From Rhynchopus sp. YZ270_cl-10 (Eukaryota > Euglenozoa > Diplonemea > Diplonemida > Diplonemidae), in contig OZ037882.1 in the NCBI GenBank assembly GCA_964035575.1, positions 806,001-870,000 of the forward strand: a DNA stretch of 64,000 bases. The letters run 5' to 3'. Of the stretch, positions 49,901 through 63,455 are shown in pieces. The stretch's first letter is position 1. Each line of letters starts with the position of its first letter. The notes below the pieces were generated by a model. The model was not told where the DNA came from. It did not search any database and saw nothing but the letters and a program-made list of their open reading frames with translations. The translations under genes were made by a program, and so were the position numbers.

Positions 49901-52506
49901 AGCTGTGCAAGACTGCGACGCCCACGGGGGCTCTGCTGCAGTTGGCGGAGCAGTTGGTATCCGCCCCTGTTCTGTCTGAGGCCCTGGGCAGCCTTGCAGA
50001 CCTGCCGAGGCAGGACTACGAGGACGCGGTCATCCTTATGTGCGTGCACCGGGGGTGGTTCAACCAGCAGAAGGCGGCAGATGCACGTAAAGCCCCGCCG
50101 GCCGTAGACGAGGTTGTTGCTGCCCTGCGTGCTGTGGTGCCGTTCCTGCCTTCGTTTGGAGGCAGACGCTGCCAGAAGCTGCGTCCCAAGAAGGAGTCCT
50201 CGTGTACCAAGCAGGAGGACAAAGAGGAGGACTCGTGTAGCGAGCAGGAAGACAAACAGGAGGACTCATGTACCAAACAGGAAGACAAGCAGGAGGACTC
50301 GTGTACCGAGCAGGAGGACAAGCATGAGAACTCGTGTACCAAGCAGGACGACAAACAGGAGGACAAACAGGAAGACAAGCAGGAGGACTCGTGTACCGAG
50401 CAGGAGGACAAGCATGAGAACTCGTGTACCAAGCAGGACGACAAACAGGAGGACAAACAGGAAGACAAGCAGGAGGACTCGTGTACCGAGCAGGAGGACA
50501 AACAGGAGGACTCGTGTACCGAGCAGGAGGGCAAACAGGAAGACAAACAGGAAGACAAGCAGGAGAACTCGTGTACCAAACAGGAAGACAAACAGGAGGA
50601 CTCGTGTACCAAGCAGGAAGACAAGCATGAGAACTCGTGTACCAAGCAGGAGGGCAAACAGGAAGACAAGCAGGAGGACTCGTGTACCGAGCAGGAGGAC
50701 AAACAGGAGGACTCGTGTACCGAGCAGGAAGACAAACAGGAGGATAAGCAGGAGGACTCGTGTAGCGAGCAGCCCTCAGACCCAGCAGCCCTGTCGCCAT
50801 GTGTGGTCACCATTGATGCAAAGGACACAAAAGTGTTTGACGATGCGCTGTCGGTGCGCAGCAAGGACGGTGCCTTCGAGGTGTCTCTGTTCATCGCCAA
50901 CCCAAAGGCTGCCCTTGACAGAGTCGGCGACAGCAGTGCACGCACAGCTCTCAGGGCACACCTGCGCACGCGTGCGGCGGACACACATATGCTCGGGTAC
51001 ATCAGGCGCCTCATGCCACAGTGGGTGCTGGACGATGCGTCGCTGAAGGCAGACGATGGGGTGAAAGCCGTACTGCAGGTGACCTTCCACGTGGACAAGG
51101 ATGGGATCGTGAACGAGGTTGCGATGAGTGGAGCTGAAACACACATAGCAGCTAATTTGGTGGCCGACAGCGAGACGACGTGGGCAGACCTCAAGGAAAG
51201 CACCCAATGCACCGGACAACAGGCAGTGCAGGAGCAGCTTGCTCTCCTTCAGAAGGCGGCGCTCGCAATGATGCACCACGAGCGGTACCTTGAGGAGGCA
51301 GCAAACACGCAGGCCCTTGGCGGCCCGGCGCACGTTGTGCAGTACCTGGTGGTGCGGGCAAAGCGGGCTGCTGCAGAACGCCTCTCAGAGAGGGTCCCAG
51401 AGCATCTGTTCACCAACGCCGTCGGGTCTCTGGAGAAGGTCAGAGCTGTCCTGCAGGAAGAGGGCTGCGACACACAGCCCACCGACACAGAGACGGCACT
51501 GTGCCACGCACTTCAGGGTGCACAGCACAACCCAGCCCTTGTACGGCGCGTCTGCGACCTCACAGCACCGTCATCCGACCGTACGTACCACCCTGGTATC
51601 AGCACTGTGTCGTTCACCAGCCCACTGCGCCGCTATGTGGACTATGTGGTCCTGCAGGCACTACTGAAGGACACAGCAACACCAGGGAAGCTGCTCGCCC
51701 AACACACCCTCGAGCTGCGCACACAGTGCCTCCGCGAATACGAAAAGGAGCACGCCAAGACAACAGCTGCGCGCAAGACGATCAGCCAATCTTTCCCCAG
51801 ATTTGCGGGCAATGTCACGCACATCACCACCGACGGGGCCGTGAGTGTATACGTACCTGAGACTGGAGCGATGCTGTCGTCCACCCTAGAACGTCTCGGG
51901 GATGCCACATCAGTCGGCGACCAGGTTCCCGTGAAGCTCACCCTTGCGTGCCCTCGCGTCTATGGGCGGTACAGACCTGCGTACATCATTCCTTTCGCCC
52001 CACATATGAACGATGAACAGGAAGCCGAGACTAGTCTACGCACACAGACATACAACGTACCACGCTTCGCGATGCGGGCGTGCTTTGCGTTCAAAGCAGA
52101 AGTAATCAAAGAGTACACATGGGTTGAGATGCACACTGCAGTGTGGGCGGAGCTGGCGAGATTCAGTAAAAAGCTACGCGACTGTGTGAACCTGCACGAT
52201 AATATCCACCGTCACGGACCTGGCTTTATACTCAGGCCAAAGCATACCCTCTGCGCACACACCGTTTCTAGAGGGGAAGAGTCAGAGACCTGCGAGGACG
52301 AGTACTGCACCGACGCGCACTTCTTCGATTCTCCGACGAAGCTGAAGGAATTCTTCATCGCAAAGCGCGGCGTCTTGGTCGAGGCGGCGTGCAAAGTGTC
52401 TTCCGACCTGCAGTGCAGTGTCAGGGTGCGTTATGGTGTGAAAGACGAAATAAGGGACAGGAGGGAGAGACATCGCCGTAACAATCCTGTTCAGAGAGGG
52501 GAATAG
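46909..52506 (+). CDS. UPF1-like SF1 helicase fused to a divergent RNB domain
   Basis: 1865 aa in one exon. The helicase core has GPPGTGKTT (~268), VDEAGQA (~449), GDQQQLPP (~475), QYRMPEEV (~512), STIDGCQGAECDHIILSLVR (~622) and VALTRAQKS (~660), the motif set of UPF1/DNA2-type helicases. Residues ~1095-1287 are a low-complexity array of DSC(T/S)(E/K)QEDKQE and DKQE units. An RNB-type domain follows (~1295-1700): VVTIDAKDTKVFDDALSV and later FTSPLRRYVDYVVLQ. The canonical four-Asp set of RNase II/R reads TID...D-x-DD; here one position is Val, so catalysis may be weakened. A helicase-RNB combination is known in animal HELZ2, which has two helicase regions. Likely an RNA-turnover factor. Confidence 0.85.
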   Translation: MSDPCCGLYGQIASTLAKDIERWGTGTGAVKALQRNSRHETPSSSPDEETPNSQLHEWKRSFRVPILMEVGYILGDTLKLEDRAVYKGLLTQDEELKWSFDHFGHLRGRLDMSGMVAEIAIKNGKYKWLCVFQNINSITLNEDMIPLGNQFLSKPVGVKPIEVSVRLLTSVQSSIRQYAACEQRAEISFAKEFYCEEERTLSADRLWVPPAPERRRGASSGDASTPPNPHAELFSKNREKLNEDQTDAVSSWVGTPSIDPPQFSLFQGPPGTGKTTTAVEILRESLDSTRRVDKKYVCCGPSWTSVYVFLGRFAVEHKEYCKTEGLRIAMSGCTDETRVASIEPLEVQEFSAVTLLRNIDTWCNSADRSEQDYDTIMESIASRAPIFHAEILTKLQGQSLDKRGHKLSCSLHKLRSALISEAHIVFATLNSLGSYLSETLRGSTGMLIVDEAGQAADPDLFIGLNLKPDRLLLIGDQQQLPPFALSGAAEKWGYKRSTLERLYPQHLRMLTLQYRMPEEVLAFPNKVFYDEKLRTAEPLKEKFKGAKNVYRVYDVAYGRQGKVGTSLNNPSEAACAVQCIRDVRAEYPIDNILVISPYSGQCRLLQKYLKVYLPEDVNVRVSTIDGCQGAECDHIILSLVRTDGNKGADCHATEPKHLCVALTRAQKSLAVLCNAKEMQRKSELVDSLLADAEERGCIRRLPEPGIAKGRVVGKNVVFKCGSVLPTDVSALGWKVLCGDEVTLRCSVADDMLLEDVVTEEVVVVDVTVDEGSELRGKAFPCLLVNDRNVCFKVYHSEQRALINALQLLAKKSDKNTCNSADVTACERQPNDDRYFTVTMGDALLAEQIMNGDITVSITLGDNTRKVVPDVTREQYYHKFAPLDNRIPVVHIPVTPGSSLDHKRTYMVRLVDEDTAETWKGEIVGTFRQDSERILHGMLRAPEELVQLVRIGVCTQAGRSDKRIRDLLEEKEASPSLCRQSQQALGKEFRVCVQGDTEQLCKTATPTGALLQLAEQLVSAPVLSEALGSLADLPRQDYEDAVILMCVHRGWFNQQKAADARKAPPAVDEVVAALRAVVPFLPSFGGRRCQKLRPKKESSCTKQEDKEEDSCSEQEDKQEDSCTKQEDKQEDSCTEQEDKHENSCTKQDDKQEDKQEDKQEDSCTEQEDKHENSCTKQDDKQEDKQEDKQEDSCTEQEDKQEDSCTEQEGKQEDKQEDKQENSCTKQEDKQEDSCTKQEDKHENSCTKQEGKQEDKQEDSCTEQEDKQEDSCTEQEDKQEDKQEDSCSEQPSDPAALSPCVVTIDAKDTKVFDDALSVRSKDGAFEVSLFIANPKAALDRVGDSSARTALRAHLRTRAADTHMLGYIRRLMPQWVLDDASLKADDGVKAVLQVTFHVDKDGIVNEVAMSGAETHIAANLVADSETTWADLKESTQCTGQQAVQEQLALLQKAALAMMHHERYLEEAANTQALGGPAHVVQYLVVRAKRAAAERLSERVPEHLFTNAVGSLEKVRAVLQEEGCDTQPTDTETALCHALQGAQHNPALVRRVCDLTAPSSDRTYHPGISTVSFTSPLRRYVDYVVLQALLKDTATPGKLLAQHTLELRTQCLREYEKEHAKTTAARKTISQSFPRFAGNVTHITTDGAVSVYVPETGAMLSSTLERLGDATSVGDQVPVKLTLACPRVYGRYRPAYIIPFAPHMNDEQEAETSLRTQTYNVPRFAMRACFAFKAEVIKEYTWVEMHTAVWAELARFSKKLRDCVNLHDNIHRHGPGFILRPKHTLCAHTVSRGEESETCEDEYCTDAHFFDSPTKLKEFFIAKRGVLVEAACKVSSDLQCSVRVRYGVKDEIRDRRERHRRNNPVQRGE
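50190..50770 (+). repeat. Coding minisatellite in the helicase-RNB gene
   Basis: About 33- and 12-bp units (GACTCGTGTACCGAGCAGGA, GACAAACAGGAG) encode the Lys/Gln/Glu/Asp linker. All plus and minus frames stay open through it, giving spurious Ser/Cys- and Arg/Thr-rich frames. Confidence 0.85.
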
Positions 52507-52659
52507 CCTTCTCTACGTAGATGTTGAGGTGGGAGAGGGAAGGGCCGTGAGGCAAGGGTCGTGAAGCAATGATGTTCCAATTAGTAAAAAAGAAAAAGAA
52601 AGTGTGGTGTAGCGTGTGGTGAAAGGAAGATCATGTAGGGAAAAAAAAATGTGGAATAA

Positions 52660-54114
<1,455 letters not shown>

Positions 54115-54940
54115 TCGTGACCACTTTGCACACCATGCTGTGTTTTTGTTTTCCCTCTTACTGTTCACACCCACCCATACCACCCCCACCCCACCCCCCT
54201 TACCCCCTTGTAAATACCCCACCTTCCCCCGACGAACCCTTTCCCTAAGTCAACCCAAACCAGGTAAAAACAGAAGACATCTCTCAGCCCAACACCTTCC
54301 AAACATTGCAGCTTTAAATCCTGCTTGTGTCGTAATTTTGTTTTCTCTGGTTTATTGTTCCCCTCCCTTGAAGGGTGTCCCCCCCCTTCTTCACCCTGTT
54401 TCCCCCCAAAGTTTTTATCTTTCACATGATTGATATTACCTCCACAGAGCCCCTCAAAGAGTTTTCTTTTTGCAAACAAAGGAATTCCAAAAAAAAAAAA
54501 AAAATTCAAATAAAAGAGACCCACCCCCGACCATTTCCTGCCTTGTGTTCAGATGTATAATTTTTTATCACGAAATTGTAAGACTGCATGGTTGGGGTTC
54601 CACCCCTATTACACCCTGGGTCATTTTTTGTACCAAGGTACTGCCACGAAAACGGGGATTGCTGCATTTCAAAAAACGCAACGTTTCTTTTCCTTTCCCT
54701 GACCATTCTTAAAAAACAAATCACTCCGTAATATGGGGCGTTCCCCCACTCACCCTTGGTACAAATGTGTGTGTGTGAGTCCTGCAGACACGATCGACTT
54801 AGCGAAATTACAATAAAAATAAAAGGACAGTCTTCACCCCACCCCATCACTTCCACTACAAGGAGTATTGACCCTTTTCCCCCATACCCCCCCTTTCCCC
54901 CCCCTTCCAATCCCCCCTCCTCCCCCCCTCCCATCTAATA
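54115..54940. repeat. Intergenic spacer with a diverged M2 copy
   Basis: 54555-54700 holds TCACGAAATTGTAAGACTGC, ATGGTTGGGGTTCCACCCC, TTGTACCAAGGTACTGCCAC and TGCATTTCAAAA, in M2 order. Otherwise C-rich tracts; no gene. Confidence 0.55.
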
Positions 54941-57900
54941 ATGACAGCCGCAGTTGAGCCTGCCGCGCAGATGCCTTCTGAATCGGTTTCATTGCCTCTG
55001 ACACATCCGGTGCAAAACCCGGTGTGTAACAACTCTCTTCGCGTGTCTCCGTGTGTAGGGGAGTTTTCCGATATCGGTTGTGACCTGATTTATGTCATCC
55101 GCTTTACGATCTTTAATACAAGCAATAAGGTGAGGAGAGTGCGTTTTCGACCACCAGAGAATAGTGTGTTCACCTTGGTGACGCATCCTCACTCTATTGC
55201 ACCGGGGCTGCGCCAGGAGATTGAGGTGGAGTTCTGCACCAAAGATGCGAGGGACTACAACGATTCGTTTCACATTGTCTCCGATGAAGGGCGGCTTGAG
55301 GTACCACTTCACGCATGGTTCCCACGCCCCTGCATTCACTTTAAGGACGAAATCGACCTTGGAATCATTCCTGTACAGCACAATGCTTCGCACACATTTA
55401 CTTTAACGAACACCGGAACGTCTCCCGGATCTTTTACTTTCAAGAGTGATGGATTGGGTGCAGGGCTTGCTGTCACACCACCTTCCGGCACGGTCCCACC
55501 TGGGAAGAGCAAGGAGGTGCAGGTCAATTATTTTGGCAGCGAACCGGGGTTGTTTGTCTCTGTCGTTCAGGTCTCCCTCCCGCAGCAGAGTACGAGACAG
55601 CTGAAGGTTACTGCGAAGGTCGTCGAAAGCAAGGTCGACATCCTCAACGATGTAGGTGTCCCTATGACCGGAAACGTCCTCGATTTTGGCACCCTCTATT
55701 ACGGCCAAAAGCGCACTGTGGAAGTACAGCTTGTTAACGGAAGCCCTTTTAGCACCTCATTCACAGTGCACAGCCCTGAAAATAACGGAGAGGATGCGGA
55801 TGATGAGGACCGTCCGTCCACTCCAGCACCCCCTCCTATCGAAGCAAACCCGACGGATGGAAGGATTTTGAAGCTTCAGTCTGCGAAGGTGAAATTCTGC
55901 TTTCAACCACTCTATCAGGAGGCTAAAACCGGGTTTTTGGCGGGACGGAAGAAACCGGAAACTGGGTCCTGGAGGCAGACCTTTGGAGTAGAAGTCGCGG
56001 AAACCGAACAACGGATGGATTTAGTCTTGACAGGGCGTGCCGTTCACCCAGACGTTACACTGAACCAAAACCGGTTTGTCTTTGCAGACACCGCTGTTAA
56101 CGACCATATAGACATGCTCTGCACTGTCACCAACTCCGCAGAACTCCCTGTTGATATCAATGCCAGCAACGTCGCTCATTTTCACGTCCGCTCCGCAAGC
56201 CATAAATGCTCCGCCCCCTGGCGTCTCCAAAGCCACTCCGAAATGAATCTAGTCATCACCTTCCGCCCCAACCAACTCGGTAAATTTACGAGAACCATCA
56301 ACCTCTCTTTAAACGGCGGGATTACGACAGTTCCTATGTCCGTTATTGGAGTTTCCTCAAAGCTGGGGGCAAAGCGTGAGCTGGTAGGGGGTCCAACCGC
56401 TTTGGAGGCCGACTTTGAAAAAAAGCTGAAGTACAGTCATGACAGAGAAAAAACCGAAAAAAAGGTGAAATCCAATGACCCACCGTGGATGAGCGCGTTG
56501 TCATCTCTCAGTAAAGACCACCCATCGGATATGCCTTGCGCATTACAGCTGCAGGAGATTATACAGCATCGTGAACACAAGCAGTTGTACAACAAATACC
56601 TTTCTGATGAGAGAACGAATAGGGAATATTTACAGAAGGTGGCGGTCGATGCAAAGCTTGCGGCAAAGGAGGCTGCAGCAGGATGTCCAGACCGGGCTGT
56701 AGTTGATATTGGTATGATCCCCGCCGAAGGCCTCCACGAACCAATCCCGGTTGTTCCAAAGAAGCTAGGAGACAGCAAGGTCGACACCGATCGAGGCCGT
56801 GCCGACACCGACGGCGGCAGAATGCTCACCAAAACCACCAAATTCGACGAAAACCGGCTGATCAAAAAGAAGTTCAAAAAGGAGCCCCTCGCCCTCAACG
56901 AACAGCGTGAATGCAAAATGGTGCTTCCCCCGAAAGACATATCTCATGTCTCGTACGGACCAAGACTGCTTGATTTTGGTAAGGTTACCGTTTTTTCGCG
57001 GAATGTCAAATCATTTTGCGTGCAAAACACTTTAAAGAGCCATATCCAGGTTCGCATTCCGGTTGCTTTGCGTGATGAACTGAAGCAGTCGTACCCCGCA
57101 TCGCAGGTTATCCCTCCAGGGCAGACGGCTGGATTTGATATTGTGTTTAAAAGCGACGCGGAACAGACCTTCACCCAGGCAATGTGGTTTCAATTGAATG
57201 AATCACACAAATTGAAGTTTCTTCTGCACGCTGAAGCGATCCCTGTAGACCTATCTCTCAGCCAAGAGAAGATGGACTTCCGCTTTAACGAATTCGTCCT
57301 CGATTCTACGTTAACACAAAACCTTACCCTCACCAACCACGGCAACGCCGAAGCCTCCTTCAAATGGGTCTGCGAAGACGGAGAAGGATCCTTCACCTTC
57401 ACGCCCGAAGCCGATACCATCCCCCCTTTGGGGCAACGGAACATCGAGATTACGTATACACCTCTGCAAAGCAATGAAAGCCGTTCGGTGAGCCAACTGC
57501 TTGTCGAAGGGGGGCCGACCAGGAAGCTGCACCTTACCGGGTCTGTTCAGGAGGCGAAATGTGCGTTTAGTACTCAAAAAATCGATTTTGGTTCTGTAGC
57601 GGTAGGAAGCTCGGTTACTAAGACTGTTGCGATTAGAAGTCTTGGTCCTTCTTCAACGGTCTTCACCATCGCAGCGCTACCTCAAGGGCTGACGGCAAGC
57701 ATTACCCGAAACAGATTAGCGGTGAACCAAAGCCTTGACATCCAACTCACGCTCCGGCCTTCCCAAGCAACCAGCATGCAGTCTCAGGTCACCTGCAACG
57801 TTCGGGGCATGAAACAACCACTTCGCCTCGCAGTTAAAGCCGACCCCCGCATTCCGCGCGTAGAACTGCACACCCCTCAGGGCCTCGACTTCGGAAAGGT

Positions 57901-60900
57901 CATTGTTGGGACACATGAATACCGTGAGCTCGGATTGGTCAATGTTGGTGGAATTCCTAGCACCATGCTCCTGGACATGACAGAAGTACCAGATTTTCAA
58001 CTATGCGATGCTGACCTCCGCCCTGTCGAAAGCGCAACCGAACCTGAGGACGACGAAGTCCGTGACGGAGTAATGGTCGTCTGTAGAGACACAGACGGAG
58101 AAGAAGGGGATGAAACACCGGATGAAGAGGACGGAGGCTCGTCGCAGGAAGATCTCCACGACAAACGTGGCAAAAAATACCGCATTGTGGTTTGCGAGAA
58201 GGCGACTCTCAAATGCTTTGTTAGATTCACACCGACTGCAGTGCAACCCCACACTTTTCCATTATTACTCTCCCTCGCCGGCATTCCCGTCGCAGAAACC
58301 AGCCATGAACTCATGAAACAGGTCAGCGCTGAAGCACTCAAACCTCGCCTCGTTCTCAGCCACAATGCCGTCGATTTTGGGTCCCGCGTTGTCGTAAAGG
58401 ATGGAACATCAAAAGCAAACAACATAATCTCTCTCAGACTCACCAACGAAATGGCGCAGGATCTGCAATGGGACATGGCACTCTCTGAGGACCCTTTGAT
58501 GGCAGAGATTTTCAGGCTGACCCCAACCTCAGGGACACTAGCGCCGGGGCATTCCTCTTCCGTTCAGGTGTCCTTCTTTCCGGCAGAGGTGCGGACCTAT
58601 CAGATGCGTGTCGGTGTCTGTCTTGATGGAAACAAAACCCGCCGTTACATGGATTTGGTGGTGACCGGAAATGGATCGAACCCTGCCTTAACGTTTGACA
58701 GAAGAGAGTTGATCCTGCCGACAGTTCCTTTGGATGTTCCTGCCAAGGCAACGTTCGTTATTACCAACGAAGGGTACGAAACATTGGAGCTGCGCTACCG
58801 CCTTCCAGGGGCGGCAAAATGGAATGAACCAGGTACGCTGCCGATATCGATTGCCTTTCCGGATGGGTCGGTATTGGGGCATCACCATACCCAGCTGGTT
58901 GTCGAGGTCACGTGTCTCTCCAAAAAACCGGTGTCGTTCACAGCAGCGATAGACTTCTGCGATGAAGAGGATGGGATCTTCTCTATGCCGGTCTCTTTCA
59001 CAACGGACAACAGTTTGCTTACGTCATTCCCTTTCTTTGCGACGCATAAAGCGGCAGAAAATTCGCATTCCGCTGGCTACTCCTTTTATGCTGAAAGCGA
59101 CAAAAAACCGGTCATGCTAAGATGCTCCGATCTCCCAGAAACTGGCGCCATGACCCCTAAGATGACTAGATCCGAAGCGCCACGCTCTCATGCAGGGTCT
59201 GGATATGATACTGATCAGACCAACACGTATAAGGTGCTTGACAAAACAAACCGAAAGGCGTTCACCAAACGGCACGCTGAGCGGATCAAGACGTGGCTGA
59301 ACAACTTCATCCTGCAGGACCCCATCGACGATTTGGTTGGTGGTCTGGCTGCCGCAAACGGCAAGGTTTTTATTGAGGTGATTGAACAGCTGGTTGGCAG
59401 GGTGCCTACAGGGATGCTCAAGCCTGATAAGGTAGCGTCGCTTCCTAAGCGCGACGCGGCGAATGCGATCTTCAAGCAGTACGAAGACATCATACTGTTT
59501 TTGAAAGGCTACGGTGCGATGTTGATCGACGTCCGTCCTGAGTTTCTTATCCGATATGAAGACCACCAACGAATCCTCTCCCCGCAAAAGGGCTGGGGAG
59601 CAGGCCTGGGCGCTTCAGCACCCACCAGCCAATCCCGTCCAGGAGAACGCTCAAAGCCTCGCCTTTCTGAACGTAAATTTGGGTATAAACAGCTTCATGC
59701 GTGGACTACCCTGATTCTTCAGGTGCTTCGCGTCTTTGTTGTCAACAAAATTACGTGGAAGCAGCTGAAATCGCTTCCGAACAATGTGGTGACACAGAAG
59801 GCGGCCATAGAGGAACGGTGGTCGTCGCTTGCGCAGGACCCTTCTACGTTGAACTCGAATGTGTACAGCGCGAGTGAGGCGATTCTGTTAAAGTGGCTGA
59901 ACCTCCACCAAGCCCACTTCATCCCGCGGCACCACCAAAGAATCCTCTCGTTTGACGAGCTGAGGGATTGCAGGGCGTTCTCCTGCGCGCTTGCCGCGTA
60001 TATCCCTACGCTAGCTGCGAGAATGGGGCTGGTTGCTTCGGGGGGGTCCAATGGAGGGTCATCAAATGGTGCTTTGATGGCACATCCCGCAAGCATCCAC
60101 GACTGTGAACGCAATGCTACGTTATTCCTGGAGTCTGCGAAATCGTATGGGATTGATTTTAAGGTGACGCCGAAGGAGTTGGTTGAATCGACCTCTAGGG
60201 ATTTGTTGTTGATTAGTGTGAATTTGTTTCAGACGTTGCCGCAGTTTATTCCGCAGGCGACGGTAACCTTTTCGGGGATTTTGAATGAGACTATCACGAA
60301 AACGATTGAGTTGAACAACCCACACCGTTGGCCGATCGATTACCTCGTCCTCCTCGACGATGAATCGGGAGAATTCAAAATCGACAAAGCTGACAACAAA
60401 CTCCGCCTTGAAAGCCGCTGTACCGCGCAGCTTCCCATCTGGATTTGCCCCCACTTCAGCAAAAAAACCCGCGGACGCCTCACATTCCTCTCGGTTGGTC
60501 GTCTCGGACCGAATATGGCCAGCACCATCGTCTTCAATGTGGAAACTGATATCGACACCGAACAAGGCTCCGTCGTTCACGTTGAGACCCCACTGTATGA
60601 ACCCCTCTCTTATGAGCTGGAATTTGAAAACCCATTCTCGGAGCGTGCAAACTTCAATGTGCAGTACCAACAGTCGTATGTAAGGGAGGTGGACAAAAAG
60701 GGGCATGCCATCACCTACGGGGAGGAGGCTTCGGTAGGGAGCTACCAAGACGCCTTCTGGACTGCGCAGGATGTGATCAATGTGAAGAAGAACGACAAGG
60801 CGAAGCTGGTGATGCAGTTCATTCCATTCGTGCGAGGCAACTACTCCTGTAAAGTGACGCTGTCTGATGAGAAGGTAGGCGAGGTTATTCACATCATAAA

Positions 60901-63455
60901 GGGAACCGCATTGCACCCAGTTCCATTTGAGAAAGTATCCTTTCAGACTGAGCTTGCAACCCCGCAGTCAAAAGACATTGTGGTGCCGCAAAAGAATGTT
61001 TCTCAGGAGAAGGGTGCTACGGTACTACACAACGAACGGTTTAAAGGTTTCAAAAGCAAGATGAAGGGCACCGATAAACACGACAAATCGGCCGAAGTGA
61101 ATGTCAAATATAAGGTGGAATACAGCTCCCCCTTCTTCACCGGCCCGAAGGAGCTTGCTATGGTCGGAGAAAAGACTGAGGAGGAGCCCAAAAAGAAGGG
61201 AGTTCCGAAAGGACAGCTTTCGCTTCACGTTACCTTCCAGCCGAAGGGGCCTGGGGTGTATCCAGGGAGGATTACACTAACCTCTGACGGGGATGTCAGA
61301 ATTATTGATATTGAAGGAAAATCTCGGTCTCCAGGAATGAAGGCGGATTTGGAGTTTATCTGCAACGCACGCCAGGTCATCCAACAGGAGCTGCCATTGA
61401 CGAACAAAACCGCGAAGGACTGGACGATCCAGGCGGTGCTCACCGGGGAGTACTTCTCGGGGGCGAGAGAGATTGTGGTGAAGGCGGGGAAGACGAAGAA
61501 CTATTTGCTGTCCTTCCAACCGGCCTGGGTGTGCGATGTGAAAGGACAGCTCCTTCTGAAGAACACAGACACCCTAGAGAAGTACACCTACCATCTCCAC
61601 GCGAGAGCCGACGAACCGCTCGCGGAAAGCACGCTGAACACCGAATGCATTGCCCGGTCCTCCACCACTCTTGTCATTGACGTGCCAAACATTACTTCCG
61701 ACGATGTACTTTACTCTGTGGAAACGGATGTACCATTTGCTCGAGGTGCACCTAGCCTGTTGGTCCCCAAGCTGGAAACCGGGAAGTACTCTTTGCTTCT
61801 CAAACCAACGTTGTCCGGGAAGACTACAGGAAGCATTACCTTCAGTACTCCGACAGAGCAATACGTGTGGTTTGTCATTCAGGTTCAAGCCAGCCGGCCG
61901 CCACCAGAGAAAACCATTGAAATTCGCGCGACAGTACGCAAAGCGCTCATCGCAGAGATATCCATTGGGAACCCTACTGACAATGAACTCTCCTTTTTGG
62001 TCCGCCGTAGAGGCGAAGGCCTCCTCGGGGAAGACCGCATCATCGTCGACGCCGGCGACACTGGGGTCTACAATTTAATTTACAACCCACTCCGTTCCAC
62101 CCCAGAAGGCGTTCCCAGCGACGGCCAGGTCTCATTCTTCAACGACGAATTAGGCGAGCATTGGTACGCCCTTAAGTTAACCGCCGACGAAGCAGAACCC
62201 GAAGAACTCCCTGAAGCGCACTGCGAGCTTGGAAAGTCCAAACCAATTCAGATCACCCTCGAAAACCCTGTGGAGCAGGAGCTGTCTCTTGCGGTCACCG
62301 TCTCCAATCCGCAAAACTTCACAATTTCTCCGGCAACGATGCTTACTTTAAAACCCTTTGGAAAAGCACACCCTGTGGTCACCTACATGCCCTCCGCGAT
62401 AGCACAACGTCAAGAAGCCTTGGTAACATTTGTCCACCCGAAGTACGGGAAATGGGAGTACATTGTGAGAGGGAAGGGCGCGCCGCCGACTTTAATGGAG
62501 CCTATCACGGTGACTGCGGTGGCTACCAGGTCGCAGCAGACTTCTATTGTGTTCCGGAATCCGTTCCCTTTGCCGCGCAGGTTTTTGATTTCGTTGAAGG
62601 CTGATGGGGGTGGGGTGGAGCCAGAGGACTCTCCCTTTGAGTTGATGGTGCGGAGGAAGACTACTACGGTAGGACCGTTCTCGTCATTGACCCTTGCATT
62701 GTCGTATTCTCCGACAATCATTGATGAAAGCCGTACCACAGTTGTCGTTCAAGCTGTTGGTGAAGGGGTGTCTGACGATCTGAAATGGGAATACCCGGTG
62801 ATAGGCGTCGCAGAAGCTGTTCCACAAGATAATGTCTATCGATTCAGCACCAAATGCAGGTCGGAACTCAGCCAGACGGTCTCCCTCGCATTGCACAACC
62901 TTGCGTTGACGGAAGATGAGAGGTTTACTCATGAAATTGTTTTCCCTGAAAGTCATCGTCATTTGAAAGCGATGCAGACCTCTATTGTGGTTCAAGCAGC
63001 CCATGATAAGCCTTCAGTGCAAGGAGATGTGGTGAAATTGGACTTTACAGTAGCGTTTACCCCGTTAAGGCCGTATCAAGGTGCGGTGGAGTTGTTGGTG
63101 AAGAAGAAGAGTGGTGGGATTTGGAGGTTTGAGATGCACTTTGAGGCGACACCGCCACCGCCGGATGATACGATTGTGATGCAGGCTGCGGTGGCGCAGC
63201 GTGGTGGGGTGGGGTTTGCGTTGTCGAACGTTTTCCCGGAGGAGCTGCCGTTCAAGGCGTATTTCACGTCGGACAGTGCGGCGGAGTTCACTGTGTCGCC
63301 GGCAAAGGGGATGCTTGCGCCGGCAGCGGTGCATCCGCACAGTACCGCGCCGACGCAGTTTGTGGTGTCCTTCTCCTCCTCGCAGTACGGCAAGACCCTC
63401 AACGGCATGCTAGTCATCGAGTCTGAGCTGATAGAGTGGCGCTATGATGTCAAGG
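54941..63455 (+). CDS. CFAP47-like axonemal protein (ASH/MSP-like domains plus CH domain), 3' end outside the window
   Basis: At least 2838 aa in one exon. Repeated beta-sandwich domains of the ASPM/SPD-2/Hydin type are marked by LDFGTLYYGQ (~248), LDFGKVTVFS (~677), IDFGSVAVGSSVTKTV (~882), LDFGKVIVGTHEYREL (~983) and VDFGSRVVVKDG (~1144). A calponin-homology domain near residues 1440-1560 begins KRHAERIKTWLNNFILQDP. More divergent sandwich repeats fill the C-terminal half (WYALKLTADEAEPEELPEA and similar). Order and size match CFAP47, a central-pair-associated ciliary protein; HYDIN is much longer and lacks this CH placement. The exon ends ...WRYDVKG at a GTATGT donor (63456), and the rest lies beyond 64000. 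CAG at 63988 could be the next acceptor, but this is not certain. Confidence 0.8.

Noticed and set aside
50016-51212. Minus-strand ~400-codon Ser/Cys-rich frame and a plus-strand Arg/Thr-rich frame
   Set aside because: Shadows of the coding minisatellite inside the helicase-RNB gene.
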